Assembly (NCBI GenBank): GCA_026394555.1
Contig: JAPKXZ010000051.1
Span: 59,096 to 123,095 of the forward strand
Source: Methanothrix sp.
GTDB lineage: Archaea > Halobacteriota > Methanosarcinia > Methanotrichales > Methanotrichaceae
DNA length: 64,000 nt
Direction of reading: 5' to 3'
Position numbers and translations under genes: made by a program. Under the pieces are notes generated by a model. That model had not been told where the DNA came from. It did no database searches and saw nothing but the letters and a program-made list of their open reading frames with translations. Shown one piece after another: positions 1 to 10,961 of the stretch (position 1 is the first letter of the stretch; each line of letters begins with the position of its first letter).

Positions 1-1
1 C

Positions 2-202
2 AGCTTCGATGCCTTGGTAAGTGCGGGCAAGACACCGCTCAGCTATCGCTGGAGTTCGAGCATCGACGGAGAACTCTCGACCAGTCGCAAATTTATGCAA
101 AATCCCTCTCTTCTGAGCAAAGGCGGCCATGTGATCATCCTAAAGGTCACTGATGCGGCCGGCAACTCCGCCCAGGGAAGCGTCTTGATCGAGGTGATGT
201 AA
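2..202 (+). CDS. C-terminal fragment of a PKD/Ig-like domain protein (5' end outside window)
   Basis: Frame is open from the window edge; ...SFDALVSAGKTPLSYRWSSSIDG...GGHVIILKVTDAAGNSAQGSVLIEVM resembles a PKD-type beta-sandwich. Confidence 0.6.
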   Translation, partial: SFDALVSAGKTPLSYRWSSSIDGELSTSRKFMQNPSLLSKGGHVIILKVTDAAGNSAQGSVLIEVM

Positions 203-271
203 GGATCTAATTAATATGAGCAACCATGGGACGCAAAGTATTATAATCCCGTTTGGCAAAGCTAAAACGGT

Positions 272-739
272 ATGACAGACGTCCCTGATATTCCCCTGGA
301 ACAGATTCAGCAGCGTGTAGTGGCCATGTGGATGGGCAGCTTCTACGGCAGCAGCGGCTACGTGGCTCGCAAGCTCGGCAAAAAGGGTCTGCGCGAGTTT
401 CAGGGCAACGGCGCCCGCCAGGTGGCGGCCACCTTCAAGCAATTGGGCCTGGAGAAGCCAGAGGATGTGGCCCTGGCCATGGCAACCAACGACAAAAACC
501 TCTTCGGAAGCGTGGTGGTGGTTACAAAGGAAGATGGCTATGTGGAGATCAAACGCAGTCGTTGCGGCTTGATGGATGGTGCCAAATCCTTTGCTCGGGT
601 GGGGGCCAGCCTGATCGCCAAAGAGCACTGCAAGACCTGTGTGGAAAGCCACTGGCGAAAGGTCTTCTCCGACCTGAAGATGAAGCTCGATGTAGAGCAT
701 ACACAAGACGGATGCATCATGAGGATTTCCAAACAGTAA
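272..739 (+). CDS. conserved hypothetical protein (155 aa)
   Basis: Intact ORF with normal protein composition; CKTC near the C-terminus; no family confidently recognised. Confidence 0.7.
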   Translation: MTDVPDIPLEQIQQRVVAMWMGSFYGSSGYVARKLGKKGLREFQGNGARQVAATFKQLGLEKPEDVALAMATNDKNLFGSVVVVTKEDGYVEIKRSRCGLMDGAKSFARVGASLIAKEHCKTCVESHWRKVFSDLKMKLDVEHTQDGCIMRISKQ

Positions 740-836
740 ATTTGAAAAAAAGCGGACGCATTCCTTTAATGCAGATCCGCCTTGCCGAGGACTCTTTGCA
801 GAGTTTGATCTAGGAGCAGACAGGTTTTTGTCAAGG

Positions 837-1724
837 CTATTTTTTGGTAGCTTTGGCCCGCGATTCAGCCGCTTTTTTCTTCATGTTCGCCACAATCCTA
901 TCTCTATTGGCTTTCTGCTTAGCTCTGGCTTCCTGTGTTCTCTTGACTTGGCTGGAGGCTGTCACTTTGCTCTTTTGCGAAGAAACGCTCTTCGTTCCTA
1001 CATCTTTTGAACTTTGAGCGTTATTACTATTACCTGAGACGGTCGCGCTAGCGGTATTTCCCCCGTTATCCGGATTTTGGCCTTGATCAGATTTCGGGCT
1101 AAGAGTCGCTTTTGTTTTGAACTTAATTATTGATACAGGCTCTCTTGCAGGGGTGTCCTTGGATGGATTGGAGATACTGCTGACGGCAACTGATGATGAG
1201 GATGAAAGAGTCGAGTCATTGGATACTTGAGATTTGTTCATTGATGCCGTCTCATTTGTCAGGTTGTTCTTGTCGTTGCTTTTTTTTGCCGACTTTGCAG
1301 AAGAGGACGATGATGAACTATGATGTTTTACAATAAGGGATGATTTGCTTGCAGCAACGCCTCCTTTTGCAGCCTGACTGGATGACAGCGAGGTATTCAT
1401 CTTCGATAGGTTGGCAAAGCTTTGTTCCTTGGTCTGGCGGCTCAGGTTCTCAGAATTGGCGCTAATATTTCCGCTCTTCTCCGTAACGTTCGTCATGGAT
1501 GTGATGCCGTTTTCCGGACCCTTGAGATCAAGGCCGAATAGAACGCCATTACGATCCGAATTCGAGGCAAAAGAAACGAGATCGGATATGATAAATAAGG
1601 CCAGGCCAATCATGCAGATCAAAGATAGTATCACGAGTACGCTGATCAGCCTGGGATATTTATTCATCAATCTTTCGCGAGCCAGACCGTAGTAGGTAAT
1701 GCTCGACCCTGCAAAGTCCTTCAT
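837..1724 (-). CDS. Ser/Lys-rich single-pass membrane protein with low-complexity linker and basic C-terminal tail
   Basis: N-terminal TM (LISVLVILSLICMIGLALFIISDLV), long S/N/K-rich region, Lys/Arg/Ala-rich C-terminus. Confidence 0.65.
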   Translation of the reverse strand: MKDFAGSSITYYGLARERLMNKYPRLISVLVILSLICMIGLALFIISDLVSFASNSDRNGVLFGLDLKGPENGITSMTNVTEKSGNISANSENLSRQTKEQSFANLSKMNTSLSSSQAAKGGVAASKSSLIVKHHSSSSSSSAKSAKKSNDKNNLTNETASMNKSQVSNDSTLSSSSSVAVSSISNPSKDTPAREPVSIIKFKTKATLSPKSDQGQNPDNGGNTASATVSGNSNNAQSSKDVGTKSVSSQKSKVTASSQVKRTQEARAKQKANRDRIVANMKKKAAESRAKATKK

Positions 1725-1820
1725 ACATAAACAGATATTTTTTGAAGTTTATAACTTTTACGATCGAAAAAAAAATTATTGAGTGATAGCCCACTCATGC
1801 AGTAATGCTTTGGAATTAAT

Positions 1821-2435
1821 CTAAGTGACTACAGGCATCCCTGCGGCCTGCCAGGTAACAATTCCGCCCGAGAGGACAAATGCATCGCGACCACCATAGA
1901 CCCTCAGCGTCTGAACGGCAAATGCGGCATTGGTATCAATCGCGCAGTAGACGGCAACCTTCTGGCCGGCAGGAATCATGCCCATCTGTGATATCAGATT
2001 TTCCAAGGGGATGTTCAATGCTTCTGGAATGTGGCCGCCTAGGTATAGCTGTGCCGGCCGAACGTCCACAATGGCCCAGTTCTTATCCGTGCTGGATTTG
2101 TTAAGGAACTGTGCAACGCTCAGGAGATAGAAACCATTGTTCGTTGCCTCCTTAAGGAAGGAATCGGCCTGGCCCAGGTAGTCGGATGACTGGCCTAATA
2201 CGGAAGTGACCGGGACGGCTGAGATAGATTCTATCTTATTGGAATCATTAAGCGATGAAGTAGCCCAGGGCTGGCCCCGATAGCTGTTTGCATCTGTTTT
2301 CTTTTCACTAAGGATCTGCTTATTCATTTGATCCACGTTGTTTTGATCCAGCTCCGGGGTCTGTCCCAGCGCACAGGCTTGAACCAGAATGCAAGCCAGC
2401 GCCACTAAACCGATAAGTAAATAGCTTGATCTCAT
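1821..2435 (-). CDS. rhodanese-like domain protein, secreted/lipoprotein-like
   Basis: Signal-like N-terminus with Cys (LVALACILVQACALG); rhodanese pattern WAIVDVRPAQLYLGGHIPEALNIPLENL...VAVYCAIDTNAAFAVQTLRVYGG. Confidence 0.8.
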   Translation of the reverse strand: MRSSYLLIGLVALACILVQACALGQTPELDQNNVDQMNKQILSEKKTDANSYRGQPWATSSLNDSNKIESISAVPVTSVLGQSSDYLGQADSFLKEATNNGFYLLSVAQFLNKSSTDKNWAIVDVRPAQLYLGGHIPEALNIPLENLISQMGMIPAGQKVAVYCAIDTNAAFAVQTLRVYGGRDAFVLSGGIVTWQAAGMPVVT

Positions 2436-2654
2436 TTACAAACACCTTTTTCCATCACAGTAATCTGCCCCTACTAATAATGTTGGGCTAGCAGTCCTTC
2501 TTATGTGTGGGATCCAACAGGAATCTTTAAGCCGTATCAATTATTTCTGCTCAATAATATCATAATCAGTATTCCTATATAAAAAATGATGGAGCCGCAA
2601 TTAAAATATTTGTTAAGTAAATTATATATACTGTTATGGACTTATTAAGCTGAT

Positions 2655-3020
2655 ATGAAGAAGTTCATCTGTAGAAACTGCGGAGTTGTAAATCAGGCAT
2701 CCAAAGAAGATCTGGAAAGCAATAGCGATTGGCTGCAATGTGCACTTCCTCAGGGTTTCGAATGGATTTTGCCCGCTGGAAAAATTACCCCAATTATCGG
2801 TGATCCGATATACATTTCCGGGATGGGGGAGCATCTCTCCCGCGATGCATATTTGAATAAGCATGGAATTGATCCGGAGATTGCCTACAATCTGATGCGA
2901 GGAAATTCCGGCTACCGATCCGCATCGCTTAATTTTTCGGGACAATCTCAGATAAAAAGCCCGGTAAGCTCAAAGAAAAAGGCCCAAAACTGGCTTGATG
3001 AGGACGACTGGACCTCCTGA
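2655..3020 (+). CDS. hypothetical protein with N-terminal CxxC knuckle
   Basis: MKKFICRNCGVVNQ...; intact ORF. Confidence 0.6.
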   Translation: MKKFICRNCGVVNQASKEDLESNSDWLQCALPQGFEWILPAGKITPIIGDPIYISGMGEHLSRDAYLNKHGIDPEIAYNLMRGNSGYRSASLNFSGQSQIKSPVSSKKKAQNWLDEDDWTS

Positions 3021-3199
3021 GGCTTAATTAGTCTCTGCAATTAACACATTCTATTTTTGCCGCGAAGCCGGTTTACCCTGTTTTATCTGTGATCCTGGCG
3101 TTTCAATTCTTCAATATTTTGAATTTCAGCAATCCCGGCATGAAATCGCTCATGGATAGATTAAAATATGCATGTGAGGCAGTCACAATGCGCTGAGGA

Positions 3200-3754
3200 A
3201 TGAGTATGAAGGAGAGGCTTGATGAAATAGGTTCACGTCTTCGTGAGCTGAGGGAGCTAAATCTGGTATCGTCCGAGGAGATGGCAGAGCACCTTAATGT
3301 GCCTGTGGGGACATACAACTGCTATGAAGATGGAAAGCTGGACATTCCGGCCAGCATTCTCATCGGCATTGCGCGAAAACTCAACGTAGACACAGGCCTG
3401 CTGCTCACAGGCGAAGAGTCCAAGATGAGCATATTCACCATTACAAGAAAGGGCGAGGCAGTGGAAGTGGAGCGCAGAAAGCAATACCACTACCAGAGCC
3501 TGGCCAGAAAGTTCGCTCATAAAAAAGCTGAGCCGTTTATAGTCACGATAGATCCTCGCAAGGGCAGCCCATCATTCTACAGTCATCCGGGCCAGGAGTT
3601 TGAATATGTGCTCGAGGGGTCTCTAAAGATCACTATTCATGACAACGATGTAGTGCTAAACGTTGGAGACTCCATATTCTTTGATTCGTCTTATGATCAC
3701 TTCATGCAAGCCCTAAACGACAAGCCGGTGAAGCTGCTGGCTGTGGTCATGTAG
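3200..3754 (+). CDS. XRE-type HTH + cupin domain transcriptional regulator
   Basis: N-terminal HTH ([37 protein letters not shown]), C-terminal cupin ([44 protein letters not shown]). Confidence 0.9.
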   Translation: MSMKERLDEIGSRLRELRELNLVSSEEMAEHLNVPVGTYNCYEDGKLDIPASILIGIARKLNVDTGLLLTGEESKMSIFTITRKGEAVEVERRKQYHYQSLARKFAHKKAEPFIVTIDPRKGSPSFYSHPGQEFEYVLEGSLKITIHDNDVVLNVGDSIFFDSSYDHFMQALNDKPVKLLAVVM

Positions 3755-3775
3755 GTAGGAGAGAGGATTGGAAAA

Positions 3776-5674
3776 ATGACGTCATTATTGTCCAAGTTCG
3801 TCTCTCGGGTAGATTACAAATCATACGAGGATTTTAAAGAAAATCTGAAGATCCTGGTTCCCGAGAACTTCAATTTTGCTTACGATGTAGTTGATGCCTA
3901 TGCAGCGGAAAATCCTGATAAGCGCGCCTTAGTCTGGTGCAATGATCACGGTGAAGAGTTGATCATCACCTTCAAAGATCTGAAGATTCTGAGTGATCGG
4001 GCCGCCAATCTCTTTTCTAAATATGGACTGCAAAAAGGGGATACGGTCATGCTCACCCTCAAGAGCCGCTGGGAGTTCTGGGTCTGCATGGTGGGCCTAA
4101 ACAAGATTGGGGCCGTCTCCATTCCTTCCACGCATATGCTCAAGGCCAAGGACTTTGTCTATCGCATCAAGAAGGCCGATCTGAAGATGATCATTTGCAT
4201 AGCAGAGAACGGGGTGCCCGACGAGTTCGATGCGGCCCAAAAGAGTCTGGGCAATATTTCCCTGGTCAAAGCCTTTGCAGGAAGTGCGGACGGGGCGCGC
4301 GAGGGCTGGATCAATTTCAATAAGGAGCTAATGGAATCATCGGCAGAATTCGTTCGCCCGACAGGTGAGCGGGCGACGAGAAATGAGGACATCCTCCTCG
4401 GCTACTTTACCTCTGGAACTACCGGATATCCTAAACTGGTCAAACACGATCAGACCTATCCCCTGGGCCATATCCTCACTGCCAAGTACTGGCAGAATGT
4501 GGAGGATGACGGGCTTCATTACACCGTGGCGGATACGGGATGGGCCAAATGCGCCTGGGGCAAGATCTATGGCCAATGGCTGGCCGGCTCGGCGGTCTTC
4601 GTCTACGACTATGATCGATTTGACGCTGGAAAGATGATGGACGAGATGGGCAAATATGGAGTGACGACCTTCTGCGCGCCGCCGACCATCTTCAGGTTCA
4701 TGATCAAGAGCGACATGTCCAGATACGACTTCTCCCGGCTTAAATACGCGGTCACGGCAGGAGAGCCGCTCAATGCATCTGTGTATGAGAGCTTCCTCGC
4801 GACCACGGGTCTAAGGCTCATGGAAGGATTCGGCCAGACAGAGACTGTGGTCTGCATTGCCAACTATCCCTGGATGAATCCCAAGCCCGGCTCCATGGGC
4901 AAGCCTGCACCGGGATTCGAGATAGTACTGGTGGGCAAGAACGATAAATTATGCGAGGTGGGCGAAGAGGGCGAGATTGTGATCAAGACGGACAAGGGAA
5001 AGCCCGTCGGCCTTTTCACCGATTACCATTCCGATCCGGACAAGACCAAGAGCACCTGGCATGACGATTACTATCATACCGGAGACACCGCCTGGCAAGA
5101 CGAGGACGGATTCTTCTGGTTCATAGGCCGAACGGACGACATGATCAAGAGTTCCGGCTACCGGGTAGGCCCATTCGAGGTGGAAAGCGCCCTCATGTCT
5201 CACCCCTCCGTAATGGAGGTTGCCATTACCGGTGTGCCGGACTCCATTCGGGGACAGGTGGTGAAGGCAACCATTGTTCTCGCCCGCGGTTATGCCGCCA
5301 CCGAGCAGCTGAAAAAGGAGCTGCAAGACCACGTAAAGTTGGTCACTGCACCCTACAAGTATCCGAGGATCATCGAGTTTGTAGAGGAGCTGCCCAAGAC
5401 CATAAGCGGAAAGATCCGGCGGGTGGAGATCAGGGACAAAGACAAGCCCTATCCGATAATCAATGCCCTGGAATGCAAAGCCTGTGAGCGGTGTATTGAG
5501 GCTTGTCCTGTGGATGTATTGAAGATGGGCGAAGAGCTCAATTCCCGTGGCTATCACTATGTGCTCTATTCCGGCGACGGCTGCATTGGCTGCGCTGCGT
5601 GCTATTACACCTGCCCTGAGCCGCTGGCCGTTGAGGTTCATGTGCCCCAGAAAGAAAAAGCTGAGGAGAACTGA
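3776..5674 (+). CDS. AMP-forming acyl-CoA synthetase fused to a C-terminal 2x[4Fe-4S] ferredoxin domain
   Basis: ANL motifs [64 protein letters not shown]-terminal [16 protein letters not shown]...[12 protein letters not shown]. Confidence 0.93.
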   Translation: MTSLLSKFVSRVDYKSYEDFKENLKILVPENFNFAYDVVDAYAAENPDKRALVWCNDHGEELIITFKDLKILSDRAANLFSKYGLQKGDTVMLTLKSRWEFWVCMVGLNKIGAVSIPSTHMLKAKDFVYRIKKADLKMIICIAENGVPDEFDAAQKSLGNISLVKAFAGSADGAREGWINFNKELMESSAEFVRPTGERATRNEDILLGYFTSGTTGYPKLVKHDQTYPLGHILTAKYWQNVEDDGLHYTVADTGWAKCAWGKIYGQWLAGSAVFVYDYDRFDAGKMMDEMGKYGVTTFCAPPTIFRFMIKSDMSRYDFSRLKYAVTAGEPLNASVYESFLATTGLRLMEGFGQTETVVCIANYPWMNPKPGSMGKPAPGFEIVLVGKNDKLCEVGEEGEIVIKTDKGKPVGLFTDYHSDPDKTKSTWHDDYYHTGDTAWQDEDGFFWFIGRTDDMIKSSGYRVGPFEVESALMSHPSVMEVAITGVPDSIRGQVVKATIVLARGYAATEQLKKELQDHVKLVTAPYKYPRIIEFVEELPKTISGKIRRVEIRDKDKPYPIINALECKACERCIEACPVDVLKMGEELNSRGYHYVLYSGDGCIGCAACYYTCPEPLAVEVHVPQKEKAEEN

Positions 5675-5678
5675 AGAA

Positions 5679-6722
5679 ATGGCGTCTCAATTAGTGGCTG
5701 GAAACAGCGCCGTTATAGTTGGCGCTCTTTATGCAGGATGTGACTGCTTCTTTGGCTACCCCATTACTCCTGCCAGCGAGATATTGCACGAAGCCTCTCG
5801 CTATTTCCCGATGGTTAACCGCAAGTTCGTGCAGGCGGAATCGGAAGAAGCAGCAATCAACATGGTCTACGGGGCGGCAGCCGCAGGACACCGTGTGCTT
5901 GCGGCCTCTTCCGGCCCCGGTATGAGCTTGAAGCAGGAGGGAATAACCTACATTGCGGGTGCAGAGTTGCCCTGCGTTATTGTCGATATCTGCCGGGCGG
6001 GGCCGGGTCTGGGCAACATCGGGCCGGAGCAGTCGGACTACAATCAGGCCTGCAAGAGCGGCGGGCATGGCTGCTATCACAACATCGTTCTGGCACCGGC
6101 AAGCGTGCAGGAGATGTGCGACCTGACCCAGAAGGGCTTCGACCTGGCTTTTAAGTACAGAAATCCCGTGGTGATTTTGGCGGACGGAGTGCTGGGGCAC
6201 ATGGTCGAGCCCCTGGAGTTTCCAAAAGAGGCGCTCCTGCCTGGCATTGACACCACCTGGGCTGTGAATGGTCGGGCTGAGACCAGAGGAAATCTGGTAA
6301 CCTCAATTATGCTCAACTTCGATGATTTGGAGAAACACAACTACAAGCTGCAAGAGAAGTATGAGCTCATAAAAGAGAATGAAGTGGCATGGGAGGGCTA
6401 TCGGCTGGAGGATGCCAGCGTTGTGCTGGTCTCCTACGGCATCAGCAGCAGGATCGCGAGATCTGCCGTGGATGCCGCTCGAAAGGAGGGCATCAAGGCA
6501 GGTCTCTTCCGGCCCATCACGCTCTTCCCCTTCCCGGAAAAGGCCGTTCGCGCCCTCGCCGAGCGCGGCTCTAAGTTCATATCCGTGGAGATGAGCAACG
6601 GACAGATGCGTGAAGACATTCGCCTGGCCAGTGGCTGCAAGCCGGTAGAGCTGGTCTGCCGCTACGGAGGAAATTTGATCCGGCTGGATGCAATCTTGGA
6701 GAAGATCAGGGAGGTGGCTTAA
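5679..6722 (+). CDS. korA: 2-oxoacid:ferredoxin oxidoreductase alpha subunit (Kor/Vor family)
   Basis: [31 protein letters not shown]...[36 protein letters not shown] at 5679 just after the upstream stop is preferred to the longer ORF start at 5547. Confidence 0.88.
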   Translation: MASQLVAGNSAVIVGALYAGCDCFFGYPITPASEILHEASRYFPMVNRKFVQAESEEAAINMVYGAAAAGHRVLAASSGPGMSLKQEGITYIAGAELPCVIVDICRAGPGLGNIGPEQSDYNQACKSGGHGCYHNIVLAPASVQEMCDLTQKGFDLAFKYRNPVVILADGVLGHMVEPLEFPKEALLPGIDTTWAVNGRAETRGNLVTSIMLNFDDLEKHNYKLQEKYELIKENEVAWEGYRLEDASVVLVSYGISSRIARSAVDAARKEGIKAGLFRPITLFPFPEKAVRALAERGSKFISVEMSNGQMREDIRLASGCKPVELVCRYGGNLIRLDAILEKIREVA

Positions 6723-6724
6723 AA

Positions 6725-8170
6725 ATGGCAGCTATTGAAAAAGTGATCGGCGGGCATCCCGGCATATATGAGACGTTTCCCAGGAAAGGCGGAGCTGCAA
6801 TCACTGCCACCCATTACTGTGCCGGTTGCGGACACGGCATTTTGCATAAGCTCATCGGCGAAGCCATGGCAGATCTAGGCATCCAGGATCGGTGCGTCGT
6901 GATCAGTCCGGTGGGCTGCGCCGTTTTCGCCTACTACTATCTGGACTGCGGTCATGTGCAGTCCGCTCATGGCCGCGCTCCGGCTGTTGCTACCGGCATA
7001 TCCCGGGCTGAGGACAACGCCGTTGTCATCTCCTATCAGGGAGACGGCGATCTGGCTTCCATTGGCCTGAACGAGACCATCCAGGCGGCCAACCGGGGCG
7101 AGAAGCTGGCAGTATTCTTTGTCAACAACAGCGTCTACGGCATGACCGGTGGCCAGATGGCGCCCACTACCCTGATTGGAGAGGTCACAGCCACCACGCC
7201 CAATGGGCGCAATGCAGAGGAGCAGGGCTATCCCATTCACATCTGCGAACTGCTGGATACTCTGAATGCGCCGGTATTTATCGAAAGGGCGTCGCTTTCA
7301 GACATCGAGCATATCAGAAAAGCACGCCGGGCGGTCAAGAAGGCTCTGGAGATCCAGAGGGACAAAAAAGGCTACGCCTTCGTGGAGCTGCTCTCTCCCT
7401 GTCCTACTATCCTGAGGATGGATGCAAAGGCCGTTGCCAGGTTCATCAATGAGCAGATGGAAAAGGAATTTCCATTAAAGCGATTCCGGGACAGATCCGC
7501 GGAAGCGGCGGCCATAACCAGGCCGAAGAGCGACTTCTCCCGAGGAACGCTGGATAAGATCTTCGGCTGTGAGAGCGGGAGATGCGTGCTGTTCCAGGAG
7601 GATCCGGAGTTTGTGGTCAAGGGCGTGAAGATTGCCGGCTTTGGAGGACAGGGGGTGCTGAGCATGGGCCTGGCCCTGGCCCAGGCGGGCTTTGGCAGCG
7701 GACGCTATGTGTCTTACTATCCCGATTATGGGCCGGAGCAGAGAGGCGGAACCTCGAACTGCTCCGTGGTCATTTCCGGCCAGCCCATCGGCTCGCCAGT
7801 GGTGGATCATCCCGATGTGCTGGTAGCCTTCAACCGCCCGTCTCTGGAGAAGTTCGCGCCCACCGTCAAGAAGGGCGGCCTGATTCTCTATGACTCCTTA
7901 GCCGGACAGTTCCAGGCACCGGAGGGCGTGAGAGTCATATCCGTCCCGGCCACGGGGATCGCCACGGAGCGGGGAACAGCGCAGGCGGCCAACACGGCCA
8001 TGTTCGGGGCCTTGATGCAAGCGGGGAATCTGGGCCTGCCCAATGAGGCTTACGGGAACGCTTTTCGCGTCACCTTTGCCAAGAAGCCCAAGCTTGTTGC
8101 CAAGAACCTGGAGATTCTGGAGGCAGGGGCGCAGGCGGCAAGGGTGCTGGAGATGTCGGCGAGGAAGTAA
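6725..8170 (+). CDS. korB: 2-oxoacid:ferredoxin oxidoreductase beta-gamma fusion
   Basis: Beta: [14 protein letters not shown]...[44 protein letters not shown] (TPP motif); gamma: [22 protein letters not shown]...[17 protein letters not shown]. Confidence 0.9.
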   Translation: MAAIEKVIGGHPGIYETFPRKGGAAITATHYCAGCGHGILHKLIGEAMADLGIQDRCVVISPVGCAVFAYYYLDCGHVQSAHGRAPAVATGISRAEDNAVVISYQGDGDLASIGLNETIQAANRGEKLAVFFVNNSVYGMTGGQMAPTTLIGEVTATTPNGRNAEEQGYPIHICELLDTLNAPVFIERASLSDIEHIRKARRAVKKALEIQRDKKGYAFVELLSPCPTILRMDAKAVARFINEQMEKEFPLKRFRDRSAEAAAITRPKSDFSRGTLDKIFGCESGRCVLFQEDPEFVVKGVKIAGFGGQGVLSMGLALAQAGFGSGRYVSYYPDYGPEQRGGTSNCSVVISGQPIGSPVVDHPDVLVAFNRPSLEKFAPTVKKGGLILYDSLAGQFQAPEGVRVISVPATGIATERGTAQAANTAMFGALMQAGNLGLPNEAYGNAFRVTFAKKPKLVAKNLEILEAGAQAARVLEMSARK

Positions 8171-8261
8171 ACCCATTTTTTTTTGGGCCCTTCGCATTTT
8201 CCAATGGCCTCGAAACATCTATATCAAGAAAATTACAGTACTTTAATTTGAGGAAATTTCA

Positions 8262-8507
8262 ATGCAGGCGAATCCGTTCCAATATGATGACTCTTGCAAG
8301 TATTGTGGTGTTTGGCCAATCTCAGAGGGGCCACATCACAAAGAAGATTGTCGTAGATATCAATCGCAGATGGCTTATGAATCTGAACTAAGTCGTAAAT
8401 ACCCCTGTAAGTTCTGCGGTGCGCTTCCGTTTATTGCAGGTGCTCATCACAAAAGGGATTGTTTGCGTTGGATTTCAGAGCAAGGTCAGCAGGGCAACAG
8501 TACCTGA
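8262..8507 (+). CDS. small tandem zinc-knuckle protein (two CX2CX9HHX3C units)
   Basis: CKYCGVWPISEGPHHKEDC and CKFCGALPFIAGAHHKRDC within 81 aa. Confidence 0.7.
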   Translation: MQANPFQYDDSCKYCGVWPISEGPHHKEDCRRYQSQMAYESELSRKYPCKFCGALPFIAGAHHKRDCLRWISEQGQQGNST

Positions 8508-8519
8508 GTGTCTATACGA

Positions 8520-8690
8520 CGTCATGCCTGTGGCCGGGCCCTCCGGGCAACTCCCTGCCGTCGCCTTCGGCCCGGCCAGCTTTCCAACATGAATTATGCT
8601 ACCAGAGTCAGGAGGCGCTAAGCCCGAGCTGACCCGGTAGTGGCTGGCAAAGCAGTCCTCCCATTGCCAGGACACTTTTCTCACCACAGC
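8520..8690. ncRNA. candidate structured RNA or bidirectional terminator region between convergent genes; strand and extent unknown
   Basis: 10-bp perfect stem 8531-8540/8569-8578 (TGGCCGGGCC/GGCCCGGCCA) with inner GGCA/TGCC; second stem CTACC(8599-8603)-GTCAG(8607-8611)/CTGAC(8629-8633)-GGTAG(8636-8640). Confidence 0.35.
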
Positions 8691-10105
8691 AAGAACCCGG
8701 CATACCTCGACGCATACACCACGCCCACCACTATCACCAGCAGCCCGAAGAATTTGGTGGTCCAGGCCCCGATGGAGACATATTTCTCTCCGATCCTTCC
8801 CCCCACTGCCCGAGAGAAGGTGGCAATGGGAATGATGGGCACGCCGTGGCCAATTCCGAAGATAAAGAGCATCACGCCTCCCGCCAGGGGGGTGATATTT
8901 TGCGAGGCCAGCCAGATCAATACCGGCAGAACCATGGAGAGAGCACAGGGTGCCCAGCCCAGGGCAAAGAATATACCGAGGGTAAAGGCGCCAAGGAAGG
9001 AGGAGTGCTTAAATAGAGCAACGCAGGTCTCAACCGACCTTTGCAGCAGGCTCTTCCTGGTCTCACAGTACTCTCCTTCTCCTCGATAGCGTCTAATTCG
9101 TGATCGCACCGGCTCCAGGATCTCTTCCAGAGGCTTGAGGTTGCTGATGCCAAGCGTGATCATGATCAGGCCGGCCATCAGGTCGAAGACCCTGGAGTCT
9201 CTTATGAACAGGCCCACCTGAGAGATGAACAGCCCCAGCACAAAGAAGACGGCCGCCATGCCCAGGGTAAAGGCAACTCCAATCATGAAGCCCTCTCTGG
9301 AGGTGGAGACGCTCTTTCTCAGATATTCGTCCTTCTTCCTTATGGTCATAACATAGGAGAATACGGCGATCATAAGAGCTATGGAGCAGGGAGCAAGCGA
9401 CGTTAGTATGCCCAGCAAGAACATGCCGAATGCCGAGACCTCTTGCCGGAAGACCTCTCCCTCCAGGCCCTTCCACTTTCCGCCGTCCACATCTTGCAGC
9501 TTCTGGTAAAGCTTCTCGGCACTCTGCACGCCCTCCAACACGCCTTCACCCACCCGGTAGACGTGATAGACTGCGGCGATATTGCCCTCTTTGTCGATCA
9601 GCAGGAGAGTGGGGTTGGAAGAGCCGCCTCTCACATTCCAGTAATCTAGATATTTGCGGGCGATATTGTAAGGCTCAATATCCTCCGCCCAGGGCCAGGT
9701 GACATTGACCTTCCACCACTTCTCCGCCAGGGACTTGCCGTCTCGCGAGTAGGAATTCTTCCTCATGTTCAATGTGACTATCTGGACGGCGGGGTGCAAG
9801 GCCTTGAGTTTTGCCAGCTCCTCTACCTGTCCTTTCAGGGACTCTTCGCATTCCACGCAGAGCGGAATCTCGATGTTGGTGATATGCAAGATAAGGGGCG
9901 CACCTAAAAAGTCGGAAAGGGAGAAGTTCTTGCCGTCCACTCCTACTGCCGTGAACTCTGGGGCCTTTATGGCATCGGCGGCAAAGGCAGGGCTGGAAAA
10001 AAGAGAAAGGCAAGCCAGGGCTAAAATGAGAAGAAAAGCTGCCAATTGCAGCTTATTTTTGCAGGTATTGGCAATTATAGTATCACTCTCAGATCCAGGC
10101 AGCAC
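8681..10105 (-). CDS. membrane thiol-disulfide protein: N-terminal thioredoxin/peroxiredoxin-like domain + CcdA/DsbD-like transmembrane domain
   Basis: Signal peptide; APEFTAVGVDGKNFSLSDFLGAPLILHIT...CVEC; C-terminal multi-TM region with LTSLAPCSIALMIAVFSYV and LGWAPCALSMVLPVL. Confidence 0.85.
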   Translation of the reverse strand: MLPGSESDTIIANTCKNKLQLAAFLLILALACLSLFSSPAFAADAIKAPEFTAVGVDGKNFSLSDFLGAPLILHITNIEIPLCVECEESLKGQVEELAKLKALHPAVQIVTLNMRKNSYSRDGKSLAEKWWKVNVTWPWAEDIEPYNIARKYLDYWNVRGGSSNPTLLLIDKEGNIAAVYHVYRVGEGVLEGVQSAEKLYQKLQDVDGGKWKGLEGEVFRQEVSAFGMFLLGILTSLAPCSIALMIAVFSYVMTIRKKDEYLRKSVSTSREGFMIGVAFTLGMAAVFFVLGLFISQVGLFIRDSRVFDLMAGLIMITLGISNLKPLEEILEPVRSRIRRYRGEGEYCETRKSLLQRSVETCVALFKHSSFLGAFTLGIFFALGWAPCALSMVLPVLIWLASQNITPLAGGVMLFIFGIGHGVPIIPIATFSRAVGGRIGEKYVSIGAWTTKFFGLLVIVVGVVYASRYAGFLLW

Positions 10106-10670
10106 TATTCTGCTTGTAATAGTAGATGGAGTCCTTCACGTAAGAATCGATTCTTTCCTGGCTCATGGCATCGATTTCACTTCGCCAGGCCACATCCACC
10201 GTTCCATCCGGGCCCTTGGCCAGGGTGATGAAGATGGTCGTTGGAACATACTGGGCTCCTCCGGTTGGACTGTAGACATCCAGTATCTCAATGGCCTTTT
10301 CGTAACCGCTTCCTTCCGCCAGAATATCGTAGTAGGCAAGATCGCCGCTAAAGCTCTCTGCAGCCGCGCTGATTCTGGGCATCTGGGTCAGGCAGGGCAC
10401 GCAGTTGCTGCTGTGAATGAGGATGAGCAGCGGCTTCTCCTTGAGAGCTTTCAAGACCCAATCCGGATGTTTTGCCGCCGAGCCGGAGTTTTCATGCTGA
10501 TCGGGATATGTCGTCCACCAGTCGTCATCGCCTGAGCCTACGGCATGCGCCGGAGTGTAGCTATTCCAATCCTGGCAAAAGGCCGTGTCCGCCGTTACGA
10601 ATCCGGCAACTGAAAAAGCCGCCATTGCCGTCAATATCAATAATGCGAAATTCTTGAACTCACTCTGCAT
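10089..10670 (-). CDS. secreted thioredoxin-like protein
   Basis: Signal-like N-terminus; LLILIHSSNCVPCLTQMPRISAAAESF (CxxC); overlaps the next gene, suggesting an operon. Confidence 0.8.
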   Translation of the reverse strand: MQSEFKNFALLILTAMAAFSVAGFVTADTAFCQDWNSYTPAHAVGSGDDDWWTTYPDQHENSGSAAKHPDWVLKALKEKPLLILIHSSNCVPCLTQMPRISAAAESFSGDLAYYDILAEGSGYEKAIEILDVYSPTGGAQYVPTTIFITLAKGPDGTVDVAWRSEIDAMSQERIDSYVKDSIYYYKQNSAAWI

Positions 10671-10961
10671 GATTTAACCCCCGAAATATCGTCTGCTCTT
10701 TAATATTTAGAGCTTGTCTTCAACTAGCCTGAAAACTCGTGAGCATTCAGTTTGGCGAAAGATCGATAAAAGACCTGGAAAAATTGCGCCTGCTTCCGGC
10801 CTCTTGCATCCACAGCATAGAAACATTAACAGGTACCAGGATGTTATGATCATATTTATCGTTTTTGGGCGAAAATATTCGAAAAAAAAGAAGGAACGAT
10901 TAAGAGGAATAGATTCATGTAGTTTCATTAGCAATAGAATAATTTTAAGAGGTAAGTAAAA

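Noticed and set aside
4949-5641. 230-aa antisense ORF opposite the acyl-CoA ligase
   Set aside because: The sense strand carries ANL and ferredoxin motifs; the antisense has none.
8510-8690. RNase P RNA, SRP RNA or cobalamin riboswitch at this locus
   Set aside because: I could not find the conserved cores (for example the SRP GGAAGG/GAGCAG-type helix 8 or the B12 box); left as an unknown structured RNA candidate.
10714-10959. 81-aa ORF between the thioredoxin-like gene and katA
   Set aside because: AT-rich intergenic sequence with no RBS and unlikely composition; more likely the katA promoter region.
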